64,000 nucleotides of DNA from Tatumella sp. JGM91 (GCF_018257575.1 NZ_JAERJP010000011.1:62001-126000); one strand, 5' to 3'; shown: positions 33,421-42,361, counted from the first letter of the stretch. Notes: a model not told the origin generated them from the letters alone. Numbers and translations are program-made.

Positions 33421-33906
33421 ATGGCCATATCACCTTCACTCCGAAAGAAGCTGATTGCGGCCGCCGGTGGAGGTGTTATTGCCATTGCCTCAGTTCTGGT
33501 TAGCAGCCAGGAGGGGATAGAGCATATCCCGTACCGGGATGGCGGCGGGGTCTGGACTGTCTGCAAAGGACACACCGGACCTGATGTCATTCCCGGACGC
33601 ACCTACACGGACGCTCAGTGCAATGCTTTCCTGTCTGCGGACATTGCTACCGCCAACCGGTCGGTCACCCGTCTGGTAAAGGTCCCGATGAATGAAATGC
33701 AGGAAGCCGCTCTGACCAGTTTCGTGTTTAACGTGGGGGCCGGTAACTTCTCTCGGTCATCGTTACTGCGTGAGCTCAACGCCGGTCATTATACCGAGGC
33801 CTGTAACTCGCTCACCCGATGGGTGTACATCGGCCGGACTAAATCCACTGGCTTAATGAACCGCCGGGAAATCGAGAAAGAAATCTGCCTGTGGGGTGCT
33901 CAATGA
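33421..33906 (+). CDS. SAR endolysin (T4-type lysozyme, R21-like)
   Basis: 161 residues. The N-terminal segment (LIAAAGGGVIAIASVLVSS) is a weakly hydrophobic signal-arrest-release domain. The catalytic triad pattern Glu-x8-Asp-x5-Thr is present in EGIEHIPYRDGGGVWTVCKGHT, then GAGNFSRSSLLRELN and LNRREIEK. It is muramidase secreted by Sec and activated by release from the membrane, which matches the pinholin next to it. Confidence 0.95.
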   Translation: MAISPSLRKKLIAAAGGGVIAIASVLVSSQEGIEHIPYRDGGGVWTVCKGHTGPDVIPGRTYTDAQCNAFLSADIATANRSVTRLVKVPMNEMQEAALTSFVFNVGAGNFSRSSLLRELNAGHYTEACNSLTRWVYIGRTKSTGLMNRREIEKEICLWGAQ

Positions 33907-34379
33907 TTTGGCTACTCGCAAACTGGCGTTATGTGCTGATCACTTTACTGGCCGGAATCCTGCTCAGTGTTGTAATCCTGATGGATCACTATCGGCATTC
34001 AGCGGATGAGTGGAAAGCAACGTCTCAGCAGCAATCATCTCTGGCAGATTCCCGGCTCAAAACTATCATCACGATGCAGGCGCAGCAGAAATCTGTCTCT
34101 GACATCGACAACCAGTACCAGAAAACTATCAAGGCGAAAGACGATGAAATCAGTTCTCTGCGCAACAGCGTTGACTCTGGTGCTGTCCGGTTGCGCATCA
34201 AAGCAGTATGTCCGGTCGGAGTGCCCAAAACCTCCGGCACCGCCAGCCGCTCTAATGCAACCAGCGCCGAAATCAGTCCAGACGCTCGACAAGATTATTA
34301 CACCCTCCGCAGCCAACTGAATCAGGCCACTGCACAGATTAACGGCCTGCAGGCTTACATCAGGGAAATCACCAAATGA
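33903..34379 (+). CDS. Rz: Rz inner-membrane spanin
   Basis: 158 residues from MIWLLANWRYVLITLLAGILLSVVIL: one N-terminal membrane helix, then a periplasmic coiled coil (DHYRHSADEWKATSQQ). Rz pairs with Rz1 across the periplasm and fuses the membranes at the end of lysis. ATGA overlap with the endolysin at 33903. Confidence 0.93.
   Translation: MIWLLANWRYVLITLLAGILLSVVILMDHYRHSADEWKATSQQQSSLADSRLKTIITMQAQQKSVSDIDNQYQKTIKAKDDEISSLRNSVDSGAVRLRIKAVCPVGVPKTSGTASRSNATSAEISPDARQDYYTLRSQLNQATAQINGLQAYIREITK
34144..34320 (+). CDS. Rz1: Rz1 outer-membrane lipoprotein spanin (nested in Rz)
   Basis: 58 residues in the +1 frame, wholly inside Rz. Lipobox LVLSGCAS after a signal peptide (MKSVLCATALTLVLSG), then a proline-rich CPKPPAPPAALMQPAP stretch, the standard Rz1 composition. 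Confidence 0.92.
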   Translation: MKSVLCATALTLVLSGCASKQYVRSECPKPPAPPAALMQPAPKSVQTLDKIITPSAAN

Positions 34380-34708
34380 AATTCATCCAGTGGCTGAAAA
34401 GCCTTTTCACGAAAAAAGAGAGCGAAGAAATGTCAGATCAATCCGTAGTAGAACCAGTAGCAGCTACCCCAGTGGCAACTGAAACCCCAGCAGCGGCCGA
34501 AACACCAGTGTCAACTGATACCGGATCATCAGGCAGCGGTACCGCCGCTCAGGCAACATCCGACGCAGATACCACTGCAACCAGCTCACCGCTGGAGCAG
34601 GCCAAAGCCAAATTTGACGCTTTCGTGGAATTTGTTGAGCATGGTCTGGAAGTCTTCGGCAAAGAAGCCGAAACCGATCTGGTCGCACTGAAAGATAAGT
34701 TCCTGTAA
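34376..34708 (+). CDS. Hypothetical phage protein, Ala/Thr/Pro-rich (110 aa)
   Basis: 110 residues: MKFIQWLKSLFTKKESEE (amphipathic basic N-terminus), a disordered Ala/Thr/Pro/Ser middle (24-75), then a helical acidic end (FDAFVEFVEHGLEVFGKEAETDLVALKDKF). ATGA overlap with Rz. The layout suggests a membrane-peripheral protein with a flexible linker. Position just after the spanins; function not known to me. A terminator follows. Confidence 0.75.
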   Translation: MKFIQWLKSLFTKKESEEMSDQSVVEPVAATPVATETPAAAETPVSTDTGSSGSGTAAQATSDADTTATSSPLEQAKAKFDAFVEFVEHGLEVFGKEAETDLVALKDKFL

Positions 34709-34773
34709 TCAGAACAGAGGCCATCACTGCGGTGGCCTCGATTGTGATTACCCGACAAGTAATTTCACTCCCC

Positions 34774-34802
34774 AAGCCCACTTTAACCGGTGGGCTTTTT
34801 TA
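34774..34802 (+). terminator. Terminator after the lysis cassette
   Basis: AAGCCCAC-TTTAACCG-GTGGGCTT followed by TTTTA. A second stem without a T-run (GAGGCCA/TGGCCTC) lies at 34719-34740. Confidence 0.88.
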
Positions 34803-34932
34803 TTGGCGCAACGCACGCGCTTAAAACCCAGAACCTTTCAGGATGCACCTTGAGGAACCGGCTGGCTGTCGGAGCTCTCTGGGGGGCCGTTTTCCTGTGC
34901 GACAAGGTTCATCACTAAAAGGTAATTCCGAT

Positions 34933-35478
34933 ATGCAATATCCAACAGTAAAAGTGAATGGTATCTCTGTTCGTGTAGATGCTGAGGGCCGCTATAACCT
35001 CAATGATCTCCACGCTGCGGCAGTAAAAAACGGAGAGGCTACGGAGTCTCAGCGACCAAGCGTATTCTTACGAAGCGCCCAAGTTAAACGCTTTGTTAAG
35101 GCCTTAAAGTCCAAAGCACTAAAAAATGCTTTGGAACAAAATCAACCACTTATAGTTATACACGGTGGTGATAATCAAGGGGCGTGGGGCGTAGAGATGA
35201 TTGCCGTCCGATATGCGGCATGGATAAAGCCCGAATTTGAAATTGACGTCTACAACACGTTCATTGAAAGCAGAACCAATGCACTGGATATTCTTAACCA
35301 GCTTAACCGCCTGGATTACCTGATATCTGGCGAAACCAAAGAGATAAGCCAGTGCGCAAGCAAAATGGGTAAATGGGGATCGGGCGGAAGAAAAGCGCTA
35401 CTGAATGACGCGCGTCAAAACCTTATCGACCAGATAGATCCTGACATGGTGGCTCTGATGGAAAAATCAGTTGTGTGA
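34933..35478 (+). CDS. KilA-N domain protein (antirepressor-like)
   Basis: 181 residues. The KilA-N domain has RYNLNDLHAAAVKNG, QRPSVFLRSAQVKRFVKAL, HGGDNQGAWGVEMIAVRYAAWIKPEFEIDVYNTFIE. A C-terminal half (LNRLDYLISGETKEISQCASKMGKWG, then LLNDARQNLIDQ) is of the type seen in phage Ant/Rha-like proteins. KilA-N proteins bind DNA or repressors. ATG 34933 has AAAGGTAA upstream. The leader contains a long inverted repeat (GAACCTT 34831 / AAGGTTC 34904), so expression may be controlled at the RNA level. Confidence 0.88.
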   Translation: MQYPTVKVNGISVRVDAEGRYNLNDLHAAAVKNGEATESQRPSVFLRSAQVKRFVKALKSKALKNALEQNQPLIVIHGGDNQGAWGVEMIAVRYAAWIKPEFEIDVYNTFIESRTNALDILNQLNRLDYLISGETKEISQCASKMGKWGSGGRKALLNDARQNLIDQIDPDMVALMEKSVV

Positions 35479-35501
35479 CCCGCAAAAAGTCGCTGGTTAA
35501 C

Positions 35502-35530
35502 CCGAGAGCCACTTTCACAACGGCTCTCGG
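35502..35530. terminator. Bidirectional hairpin between convergent genes
   Basis: CCGAGAGCC and GGCTCTCGG pair around an 11-base loop. It lies between the KilA-N gene (plus) and a small membrane protein gene (minus). T-rich but not a strong U-run on either side. Confidence 0.6.
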
Positions 35531-35539
35531 TGTTAGTTA

Positions 35540-35656
35540 CTATCTTCTGCGGAAAATACCCCGTTTACTCCTTGACTCTTTGAAGAACGAAACACCCATC
35601 CAAACTGCCACGATCAATAGAGCTAAGGCTAAAGCCAAAAGGAAAAAGTTACTCAT
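35540..35656 (-). CDS. Small single-pass membrane protein (38 aa)
   Basis: 38 codons, MSNFFLLALALALLIVAVWMG, then VSFFKESRSKRGIFRRR: one membrane helix and a basic cytoplasmic tail. The ribosome-binding site is weak (GAAGA). A 61-codon GTG frame lies on the other strand, but it crosses the hairpin and has no protein-like character. The positive-inside tail and the hairpin nine bases after the stop support this strand. Confidence 0.5.
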   Translation of the reverse strand: MSNFFLLALALALLIVAVWMGVSFFKESRSKRGIFRRR

Positions 35657-35805
35657 ATAATATTCTTCAAATGTTCGAATCGCAGCATTATATTCCAACT
35701 CAACTTAAACTCAATTTGTAAGTGTTTCGTAAGGATAGGGTTTGTACGAATGTATCACAGAGCATCCGTCCGGGTGCTGTTTAATGCAATCAACAAGGAG
35801 CAACT

Positions 35806-36006
35806 ATGAAACCTCAACTCGCTCATCTATACCGGAATGGCCGATTCTTCGGTTATGGGATAGTGGTAGATGGAGAGCTCATTGACCGGCAATTATCGGC
35901 AGGCATCCACTGTAGCCCTGACGATATACCGAAGGTTACAGCAACATTCAGCATTGATAACGAAATGATTGAGAATCCGGTAAGGATAGACCTTCCGGTT
36001 AAATAA
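35806..36006 (+). CDS. Hypothetical phage protein (66 aa)
   Basis: 66 residues, MKPQLAHLYRNGRFFGYGIV, then GELIDRQLSAGIHCSPDDIPKVTATFSIDNEMI: beta-rich and soluble. AAGGAG sits six bases before the ATG. Between the KilA-N gene and the terminase; unknown role. Confidence 0.75.
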   Translation: MKPQLAHLYRNGRFFGYGIVVDGELIDRQLSAGIHCSPDDIPKVTATFSIDNEMIENPVRIDLPVK

Positions 36007-36175
36007 CAAGGAATAGGAATGGCGGCTGAAAAGAAAATCGGCTGTCTGACCGTTGTAACATCTGCTCATTAATCAACCTCTGTATTGGCAATGTTGATTT
36101 AGGTCAAAATCCAGCCTAAGTTTTAAACGTAAGGTTATTTAATCTCTGAGTTGTTAATTTTATGCGAGAGACGCC

Positions 36176-36346
36176 ATGAAAACTGGATTTTACAGGGTAG
36201 GTAAGGACGGATGTGCTTCGAAGATATTACTTTTTCTTGAGGGATATGGATTTTTTACACCCAAGTGTAAAGTTGCCTTATCACTGAATCAACTTCAAGA
36301 AAAAGGCTTTCGCCTGATTGGTGATAAGATAGATATTAGTAAGTAA
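36176..36346 (+). CDS. Hypothetical phage protein (56 aa)
   Basis: 56 codons, MKTGFYRVGKDGCASKILLFLEGYG, then KCKVALSLNQLQEKGFRLIGDKIDISK. The last part reads as a helix plus strand of a small alpha/beta fold. The ribosome-binding site is weak (GAGAG). A terminator follows within 50 bases. Not recognised. Confidence 0.5.
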   Translation: MKTGFYRVGKDGCASKILLFLEGYGFFTPKCKVALSLNQLQEKGFRLIGDKIDISK

Positions 36347-36393
36347 TACCCCTTTGGTAAGTAATGAAATCAGAGCATTGTCATCTCATAGCA

Positions 36394-36422
36394 TAGCCCA
36401 CCTGATCATGTGGGCTTTTTTA
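36394..36422 (+). terminator. Terminator upstream of the terminase block
   Basis: AGCCCAC-CTGATCAT-GTGGGCT followed by TTTTT. Confidence 0.9.
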
Positions 36423-36466
36423 CATGCAATATCTGAGCACATTAAACTCTCTTACAACTCTGCGCC

Positions 36467-36658
36467 TTAGTGGATATTGTGCCTGGTTGATTCAATACAG
36501 TTACATTCTAGGTTTTGCATTGTGCCAGTGGATATGGGCGCAGTCATTTTTGACATGAAGATAGCACACTCTTTTGTCATGGAAGGTACATCCGGCCCTT
36601 TCTGAGCGCAGGAAACTAACGATAACGGTAGAAGTAAAAAAGAAACGAGCCTAATCAA
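36467..36658 (-). CDS. Small phage lipoprotein
   Basis: 63 residues on the minus strand, against the late genes. A signal peptide (MIRLVSFLLLPLSLVSC) ends in a lipobox Cys, then MTKECAIFMSKMTAPISTGTMQNLECNCIES with four further cysteines. The start codon is TTG with a strong GAGGGG before it. Being antisense to the late operon and next to a terminator, it is a likely moron expressed in the lysogen. Function unknown. Confidence 0.7.
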   Translation of the reverse strand: MIRLVSFLLLPLSLVSCAQKGPDVPSMTKECAIFMSKMTAPISTGTMQNLECNCIESTRHNIH

Positions 36659-36788
36659 ATTTATCCCCTCTCATAAGTGCTAATCAGGTAGTTAAACAAA
36701 GCTGTAAAATTAATAGCTAAGTATCTTAACGGCAGTCCCCAATATCACAAGGTCATTATGGTTTTGGCTGTCTGGAAATGGAGAAACA

Positions 36789-37778
36789 ATGGCAAAGCCG
36801 GATTGGAGCGAGCTTCAAGAACGGTTCCTGTCCGAATATGCCGAATCCGGCGTATCACCGAAAGAGTGGTGTGAGTCGCAGGGGCTGAACTATGCAACTG
36901 CTCGCCGATACATTAAGAAGCCTGCGCAGAGTGCGCAAAAAAGTGCGCAGCGTAAAACGCGCAGTGCGCAAAAGCTGGAATGCGCAGAAGAGTTAACTGA
37001 AAGTGATGGGCTGACAAAGCAACAACGGGAATTTGTTGCGGAGTACCTGAGCGATGGCAATGCTACACAGGCAGCTATCCGCGCAGGATATAGCAAGAAG
37101 ACTGCTGAACAAATTGGTTATCAGTTGCTTCAGAAAACTTCAGTTGCGCAGGCCATTGCACAGCAGCAGAAAGCGTCAATCGCACGAACCATTGGCACCG
37201 CCGACGAAATCCTCTCCCAGATGTGGCAACTCGCCACCTTTGACGCCAACGACCTCACGCAATACCGTCGTGGCTGCTGCCGTCACTGCTGGGGCGTCGA
37301 TCACAAATACCAGTGGACTGAATACGAATACCGGCAGGAGGAAGATAAAGCCGAACGCCAGGGGAAAGCACCGCCTGATTGCTCCGGCGGCCTTGATTAC
37401 AACCGCACCATTGACCCTAACCCTGATTGCCCTGTTTGCAGCGGCGAAGGAGTGGGGCGCGTCTATATGCAGGACACTCGCAAGCTGTCTCCGATCGCCC
37501 GGCTGGCTTACTCCGGTACAAAGGTGACGAAAGGCGGCATTGAGGTGGTCAGCATCAGCCGTGAAAAGATGTTTGAAGCCATTATCAAGCGAATGGGCCT
37601 GTCTGATAGCGAGATTACGCAGAAACTCCAGCAGCTCGAACTGGAGCGCAGGCAGCTTGAGATTGAAAAACTGCGCAAGGAAATCAGTGCGCAGGGAAGT
37701 GACCAGCCGATAACACGAATGGAGGTGGTAATTGTCGGGGAGAACAATCAGAACGACCCTGACGCCACCACAGGGTAA
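36789..37778 (+). CDS. terS: Terminase small subunit
   Basis: 329 residues. An N-terminal HTH (QERFLSEYAESGVSPKEWCESQGLNYATARRYI) is followed by the Terminase_2 domain (LTKQQREFVAEYLSDGNATQAAIRAGYSKKTAEQIGYQLLQK). A zinc-like cluster (CCRHCWG, then CPVCSGEGVG) and a C-terminal helix follow. It recognises the packaging site. The region between has DNA repeats of GCGCA that give the QSAQKSAQ linker. It overlaps terL by 47 bases. Confidence 0.92.
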   Translation: MAKPDWSELQERFLSEYAESGVSPKEWCESQGLNYATARRYIKKPAQSAQKSAQRKTRSAQKLECAEELTESDGLTKQQREFVAEYLSDGNATQAAIRAGYSKKTAEQIGYQLLQKTSVAQAIAQQQKASIARTIGTADEILSQMWQLATFDANDLTQYRRGCCRHCWGVDHKYQWTEYEYRQEEDKAERQGKAPPDCSGGLDYNRTIDPNPDCPVCSGEGVGRVYMQDTRKLSPIARLAYSGTKVTKGGIEVVSISREKMFEAIIKRMGLSDSEITQKLQQLELERRQLEIEKLRKEISAQGSDQPITRMEVVIVGENNQNDPDATTG

Positions 37779-39000
37779 GTTTTTCAACCTACAGTGCAAA
37801 TATCCGGCCTTCGTCGGCGGCTTCGGCACAGGCAAGACGGAGACCATGGCGGTGAGCGCGTTCCGTGATGCCAGTCATTCATCTGACGCACTGATAGCGA
37901 TGTACGAACCAACCTACGACCTGATCCGCTTAATCCTTGCACCACGCATGGAAGATAAGCTCAGCGAGTACGGTGTCCGGTACAAGTACAACAAGTCAGA
38001 GAACATCATCTACACCTCGTCACCGGGCATTGGCGACTTTGTCCTGCGCACACTGGATAACCCAGCGCGGATAGTCGGTTATGAGTCCTATCGCAGCCAC
38101 ATTGACGAAATCGACACGCTGAAAGAACAGCATGCGACCGATGTGTGGATCAAAGTGATTGCCCGTAACCGTCAGCGACCCAACGGATTGCCTGACCCGT
38201 TCAACCGGGTGAGTGTCTACACCACGCCTGAAGGTTTCCGGTTCGTGTATAAGACGTGGAAGCGCAACCCGAAGCCTGGCTACGAGATGGTTCAGGCCAG
38301 CACTTACAGCAACCCGTTTTTACCACCGGATTATGCTGACACATTGCGCAGTTCTTATCCCGCGCAGTTAATCGAAGCCTATCTGAACGGTGACTTTGTC
38401 AACCTGACCAGCGGGACGGTATATCACTGTTATGACCGCAAGCTGAATGGTAGTAGTGAGATTGTCACCGGTAGCGAACCAATTCATGTTGGGATGGACT
38501 TCAACGTCGGCAAAATGTCGGCGATTGTCCATGTGCTGCGCGGTGAGCATCCTCACGCCGTGGATGAAATTACGCAGGGCTACGACACGCCTGATGTGAT
38601 TAAGACGCTGCAGAACCGGTTTCCGGCAAACAAGGTGCATGTCTATCCCGATGCCAGTGGCAACAGCCGCAAATCGGTGAATGCTTCCGAAACTGACCTC
38701 AGCCTATTACGCACCGCTGGATTTACCGTCCACGTTAACGGCACTAACCCATCAGTGAAAGACAGGGTGAACTCGGTCAATGCCATGCTGCTGAATGCAG
38801 AAGGTGAACGTCGGTACCGTATTAATGCTGACCGGTGCCCGGTTTACGCCGAATCACTGGAGCAGCAGATATGGTCACCTAACGGCGAACCTGACAAAAC
38901 AGCAGGGTTTGACCACGCGAATGACGGCGGCGGTTATTTCATTGTGAAGCGATTCCCGATTATTAAGCCAACCGGCAAAGTAACTCAACTCCGGATGTAA
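37732..39000 (+). CDS. terL: Terminase large subunit
   Basis: 422 residues. Walker A GGFGTGKT at about 30, a Walker B-like SHIDEIDTLKE, coupling VYTTPEGF, and the RNase-H-like nuclease with HVGMDFNVGKM and PDASGNSRKS. It is the packaging motor ATPase and nuclease. The start codon is TTG at 37732 with GGAGGT five bases before it; no ATG fits the conserved N-terminus. Confidence 0.95.
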   Translation: MSGRTIRTTLTPPQGKFFNLQCKYPAFVGGFGTGKTETMAVSAFRDASHSSDALIAMYEPTYDLIRLILAPRMEDKLSEYGVRYKYNKSENIIYTSSPGIGDFVLRTLDNPARIVGYESYRSHIDEIDTLKEQHATDVWIKVIARNRQRPNGLPDPFNRVSVYTTPEGFRFVYKTWKRNPKPGYEMVQASTYSNPFLPPDYADTLRSSYPAQLIEAYLNGDFVNLTSGTVYHCYDRKLNGSSEIVTGSEPIHVGMDFNVGKMSAIVHVLRGEHPHAVDEITQGYDTPDVIKTLQNRFPANKVHVYPDASGNSRKSVNASETDLSLLRTAGFTVHVNGTNPSVKDRVNSVNAMLLNAEGERRYRINADRCPVYAESLEQQIWSPNGEPDKTAGFDHANDGGGYFIVKRFPIIKPTGKVTQLRM

Positions 39001-39003
39001 ACC

Positions 39004-40425
39004 ATGCCAGATATCTCAACACCCAATCTCGACTACAACGATATGTGCGAGGCGTGGGACATTAACGATGCTCTCATGGGCGGTACGCTGGAAATGCGCC
39101 GCCAGGGTGAGACATATCTCCCGCGCTGGCCTAATGAAGACAAAGAAAGCTATAAGCAGCGCCTCAGTGTGGCCACACTTCTTCCTGCATACGAAGAAAG
39201 CATTAAGCAGAACATCGGCCGTATTTTCGCTGAGCCAACAGTGTTAAGTACATCAGCACCGGAAGCTATTAAGACGCTGACCGAAAACATCGATATGGAA
39301 GGTGATCGGCTGGATGTCTGGGCGCAGCAGTTCTTCAGTCTCGCGTTCCAGTACGGACTCGCGCATGCCCTGGTCGACTATCCGAAAACTGACCCCGCGA
39401 TGGTGAAAACCCGGGCTGATGAACAGCAATCCGGCGCCCGGCCTTATGTGACCATGCTGAATCCGCGCCAAATTATCGGCTGGCAGTCTGCCGTGCAGGG
39501 CGGAAAGGTCGTTTTAACCGACCTACGCATCAAAGAAGTCGTAATCATTGATGGTGATGACTTCGGACAGACGAAAGTTGAGCAAATCAGGCATATCATG
39601 CCCGGCAAAGTCGAGATTTATCAGCCAGCGCAAGGTGAAAACGGAGCCATAGCCTGGACCATGGTCGATAGCTGGCAAACCAGCCGGCAGGATATCCCAC
39701 TGGTGACGCTTTATACCAAACGCACCGGGTTTATGCGTGGCGCACCGCCGCTTCTGAACCTGGCTCATCTGAATGTTAAACACTGGCAGTCACAGTCTGA
39801 GCAGGACAACATTCTGCATGTTGCCCGTGTTCCGCTGCTGTCTGTGTTCGGATTGGCAGCAGACCAGGAGCTAACTATCGGCGCAGCCTGTGCAACGCAA
39901 TTTTCTGACCGTTCAACGCAAGGTATGGAATACACCGAGCATACCGGCGCTGCGATTGGTTCCGGGAAAACCTCTTTGGATGACCTCGAAAACCAGATGC
40001 GGCAGGCAGGGGCGAAGCTCACTCGCGCTGAAAACACGTCGACCAAATCACTCGACCAGACTCATAGCGAACACATGCAGGAGAATTCGCCGCTATACAC
40101 CATGGCAAACTCACTCGAAGACGCGCTGGATAATATCCTGCAAATCATGGCCGAGTGGATTGGCGAAAGTAATGGCGGCACTGTGGATGTTCGCACTGAG
40201 CTGGATGTATCCACACAGACCTACGATGCGCCGTCTGCATTGGCTGTACAGTCTCTGCAGCAGGGTGGAATCATTCGCAAGATTGATGCAGTACGCACGT
40301 TACAGGCGCTTAAGTTCATTGATCCGGATGCAGACCCTAACGAAGTCGTGGACGAACTAAACAATCTTCCGGTAACGCTAACAGGCGGTGATAATGTCAA
40401 CATCGAACCAGGTGCTGCGGGATGA
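39004..40425 (+). CDS. Portal protein (DUF4055 family)
   Basis: 473 residues. LPRWPNEDKESYKQRLSVATLLPAYEESIKQNIGRIFAEP, then PYVTMLNPRQIIGW and TGFMRGAPPLLNLAHLNVKHWQSQSEQDNILHVARVPLL are typical of DUF4055 portals, which form the dodecameric vertex ring through which DNA is packed. Four bases after terL. Confidence 0.9.
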   Translation: MPDISTPNLDYNDMCEAWDINDALMGGTLEMRRQGETYLPRWPNEDKESYKQRLSVATLLPAYEESIKQNIGRIFAEPTVLSTSAPEAIKTLTENIDMEGDRLDVWAQQFFSLAFQYGLAHALVDYPKTDPAMVKTRADEQQSGARPYVTMLNPRQIIGWQSAVQGGKVVLTDLRIKEVVIIDGDDFGQTKVEQIRHIMPGKVEIYQPAQGENGAIAWTMVDSWQTSRQDIPLVTLYTKRTGFMRGAPPLLNLAHLNVKHWQSQSEQDNILHVARVPLLSVFGLAADQELTIGAACATQFSDRSTQGMEYTEHTGAAIGSGKTSLDDLENQMRQAGAKLTRAENTSTKSLDQTHSEHMQENSPLYTMANSLEDALDNILQIMAEWIGESNGGTVDVRTELDVSTQTYDAPSALAVQSLQQGGIIRKIDAVRTLQALKFIDPDADPNEVVDELNNLPVTLTGGDNVNIEPGAAG

Positions 40426-41509
40426 ATACATCGCACACGCCATCTGGATTAGCAGGTTCGGCACTGGCGTTGCTAACCGGATAGTCAATATCCTCAACCA
40501 GAGCGATGCAGAGCTTACCGCGCGTTTGATAGTGGCAATGGACGGGATGGATGCTCAGAGCTTCACAGTGACGCGTCTGGAAGCATTGTTGTCCAGCGTC
40601 AGAACAACGAACGCCGCAGCCATTCGCGCTATGCAAACCGGCCTGACGGATGAACTGCAGCAACTGGCCCATCATGAAGCTGGGTATCAGCTCAGTCTGT
40701 TTGAGCATGCCATTCCTGATTCAGTGCTGGCATTGCACCCGATCATTGGTATCCATCCTGACACGCTATACGCCGCGGCAATGGCCCAGCCGTTTCAGGG
40801 TCGACTGTTGAGTGAGTGGGCATCCAACCTCGAATCAGACCGGATGACGCGCATCAGCAATACTGTCCGTCAGGGGTTTCTCCTCGGTGACACAACGGAG
40901 CAGATAGCCCGGAAGATTCGCGGCCAGGCCAATAACGGATATCAGGACAGCGCATTGCAGGTCAGTCGTGCGAATGCGGCCAGTATTGCCAAAACGGCAG
41001 TAGGGCACCTGGCATCAACCGCCAGAAACAGCTTTGCCAGCGCCAATGATGACATCATCAAAGGTAAGCAGTGGCTATCCACTCTGGACAACCGCACAAC
41101 GCCAGCATGTCGCATCAGGGACCGGCTGAAATACACGCTGGATAATAAGCCTATCGGTCACAAAATCCCGTATCTGCAAGGCCCGGGCAAAATTCACTGG
41201 TGCTGCCGCTCGACCGAAACCTACATTCTGAAATCGGCTCAGGAGCTCGGTATCGATATCAAAGAAATCCCGCCATCAGCGCGTGCCAGTATGGACGGGC
41301 AGGTGGCAGGTGATACCGATTATCAGAGCTGGTTTGCCCGACAGTCCTATGACCGCCAGAAACAGATTGTCGGCGAAAAACGGGCACGGTTGATGCGTGA
41401 CGGCGGCATGAAGCCGGATGAATTTTACAGCGACAAGGGTGAATGGCTGACGCTCGACCAGTTAAAGGAGCGGGACAAACAGGCATTCAGTAAGGCAGGA
41501 ATCAACTAA
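40394..41509 (+). CDS. Minor head protein (SPP1 gp7 / Mu gpF family)
   Basis: 371 residues from MSTSNQVLRDEYIAHAIWI. The Mu-F domain near the C-terminus shows ARTAVGHLASTARN-like IAKTAVGHLASTARNSFASAN, WLSTLDNRTTPACRIRDRLKY and GPGKIHWCCRSTETYI. These proteins sit inside the procapsid near the portal. It overlaps the portal gene by 32 bases. Confidence 0.9.
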   Translation: MSTSNQVLRDEYIAHAIWISRFGTGVANRIVNILNQSDAELTARLIVAMDGMDAQSFTVTRLEALLSSVRTTNAAAIRAMQTGLTDELQQLAHHEAGYQLSLFEHAIPDSVLALHPIIGIHPDTLYAAAMAQPFQGRLLSEWASNLESDRMTRISNTVRQGFLLGDTTEQIARKIRGQANNGYQDSALQVSRANAASIAKTAVGHLASTARNSFASANDDIIKGKQWLSTLDNRTTPACRIRDRLKYTLDNKPIGHKIPYLQGPGKIHWCCRSTETYILKSAQELGIDIKEIPPSARASMDGQVAGDTDYQSWFARQSYDRQKQIVGEKRARLMRDGGMKPDEFYSDKGEWLTLDQLKERDKQAFSKAGIN

Positions 41510-41510
41510 C

Positions 41511-41535
41511 AAGGTCACTTCGGTGGCCTTTTTTT
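41511..41535 (+). terminator. Intra-operon terminator
   Basis: AAGGTCAC-TTCG-GTGGCCTT followed by TTTTT. It lies between the minor head gene and the scaffold; late transcription modified by Q would pass. Confidence 0.85.
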
Positions 41536-41596
41536 ACGGCCGCAATCCGGATGGCAAGCGGCGCAACGGTCGGATGACCACACCAAAGGTATAAGC

Positions 41597-42361
41597 ATGA
41601 AACTGAAAACAGTAGAAGTGAACGGTCAGAATTACGCGGCTCTCGATGATAATGGTCTGCCGATCTATGTGCATGCAGACGGCAAAGAGATTGGTTTCGA
41701 TGCTGCACAGGCTATCGGGAAAATCTCAGCACTGAATGGCGAGGCCAAATCACACCGTGAGGCCAAAGAAGCCGCAGAATCGAATCTGGCGAAATTCTCC
41801 GGCATCACCGACCCGTCAAAGGCGCTGGAAGCTTTGGACATGATGACCAAAATCGACCAGAAAAAGCTGATCGACGCGGGTTCTGTTGACCAGGTTAAGG
41901 CGGAAATCACCAAATCGTTTCAGACCCAGTTGGACGAAGCAAGTCAGCAGAATAAGGCTCTGCAAGGTCAGCTCTACAACGAGATGATCGGCGGTCGCTT
42001 TGCTGGCTCCCAGTTCATCACCGAAAAACTGGCGATTCCTGCTGATTTTGTTCAGGCCCGCTTTGGTCAGGCATTCAAAATCGAAGACGGTCAGGTCGTT
42101 GCCTATGACGGCAGCGGTAACAAGGTTTACTCCCGCTCCAAGCCCGGCGAAGTCGCAGGATTTGATGAAGCGCTGGAGTACCTGGTCGAGCAATACCCGC
42201 AGAAAGACCACATTCTGAAAGCCAGCGGCAATAGCGGCGGCGGCTCTCAGCAATCACAGCATGCAGCCGGACAAAAGACAATGAAGAGCGAAACCTTCAA
42301 AGGGTTGGGGCCTGTTGAGCAACGCTCTGCACTCAAAGACGGTGTCACCATCGTCGATTAA
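41597..42361 (+). CDS. Head scaffolding protein
   Basis: 254 residues. A folded N-terminus (VEVNGQNYAALDDNGLPIYVHADGKEIGFDA) is followed by a long coiled coil (about 40-130) and a basic C-terminal end. This layout and the place just before the coat gene mark a scaffold of the DUF6651 type. It should direct coat assembly and leave the mature capsid. Confidence 0.85.
   Translation: MKLKTVEVNGQNYAALDDNGLPIYVHADGKEIGFDAAQAIGKISALNGEAKSHREAKEAAESNLAKFSGITDPSKALEALDMMTKIDQKKLIDAGSVDQVKAEITKSFQTQLDEASQQNKALQGQLYNEMIGGRFAGSQFITEKLAIPADFVQARFGQAFKIEDGQVVAYDGSGNKVYSRSKPGEVAGFDEALEYLVEQYPQKDHILKASGNSGGGSQQSQHAAGQKTMKSETFKGLGPVEQRSALKDGVTIVD

Noticed and set aside
35475-35660. 61-codon frame starting GTG after the KilA-N gene
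   Set aside because: It runs through the hairpin at 35502 and lies opposite a more convincing small membrane protein.
36019-36072. 17-codon frame (MAAEKKIGCLTVVTSAH) with AAGGAATAGGA before it
   Set aside because: The ribosome-binding site is good, but the product is too short to support; it may be a gene remnant or a leader.
37176-37847. 223-codon minus-strand frame opposite terS
   Set aside because: Antisense to a clear terminase small subunit; no recognisable protein.
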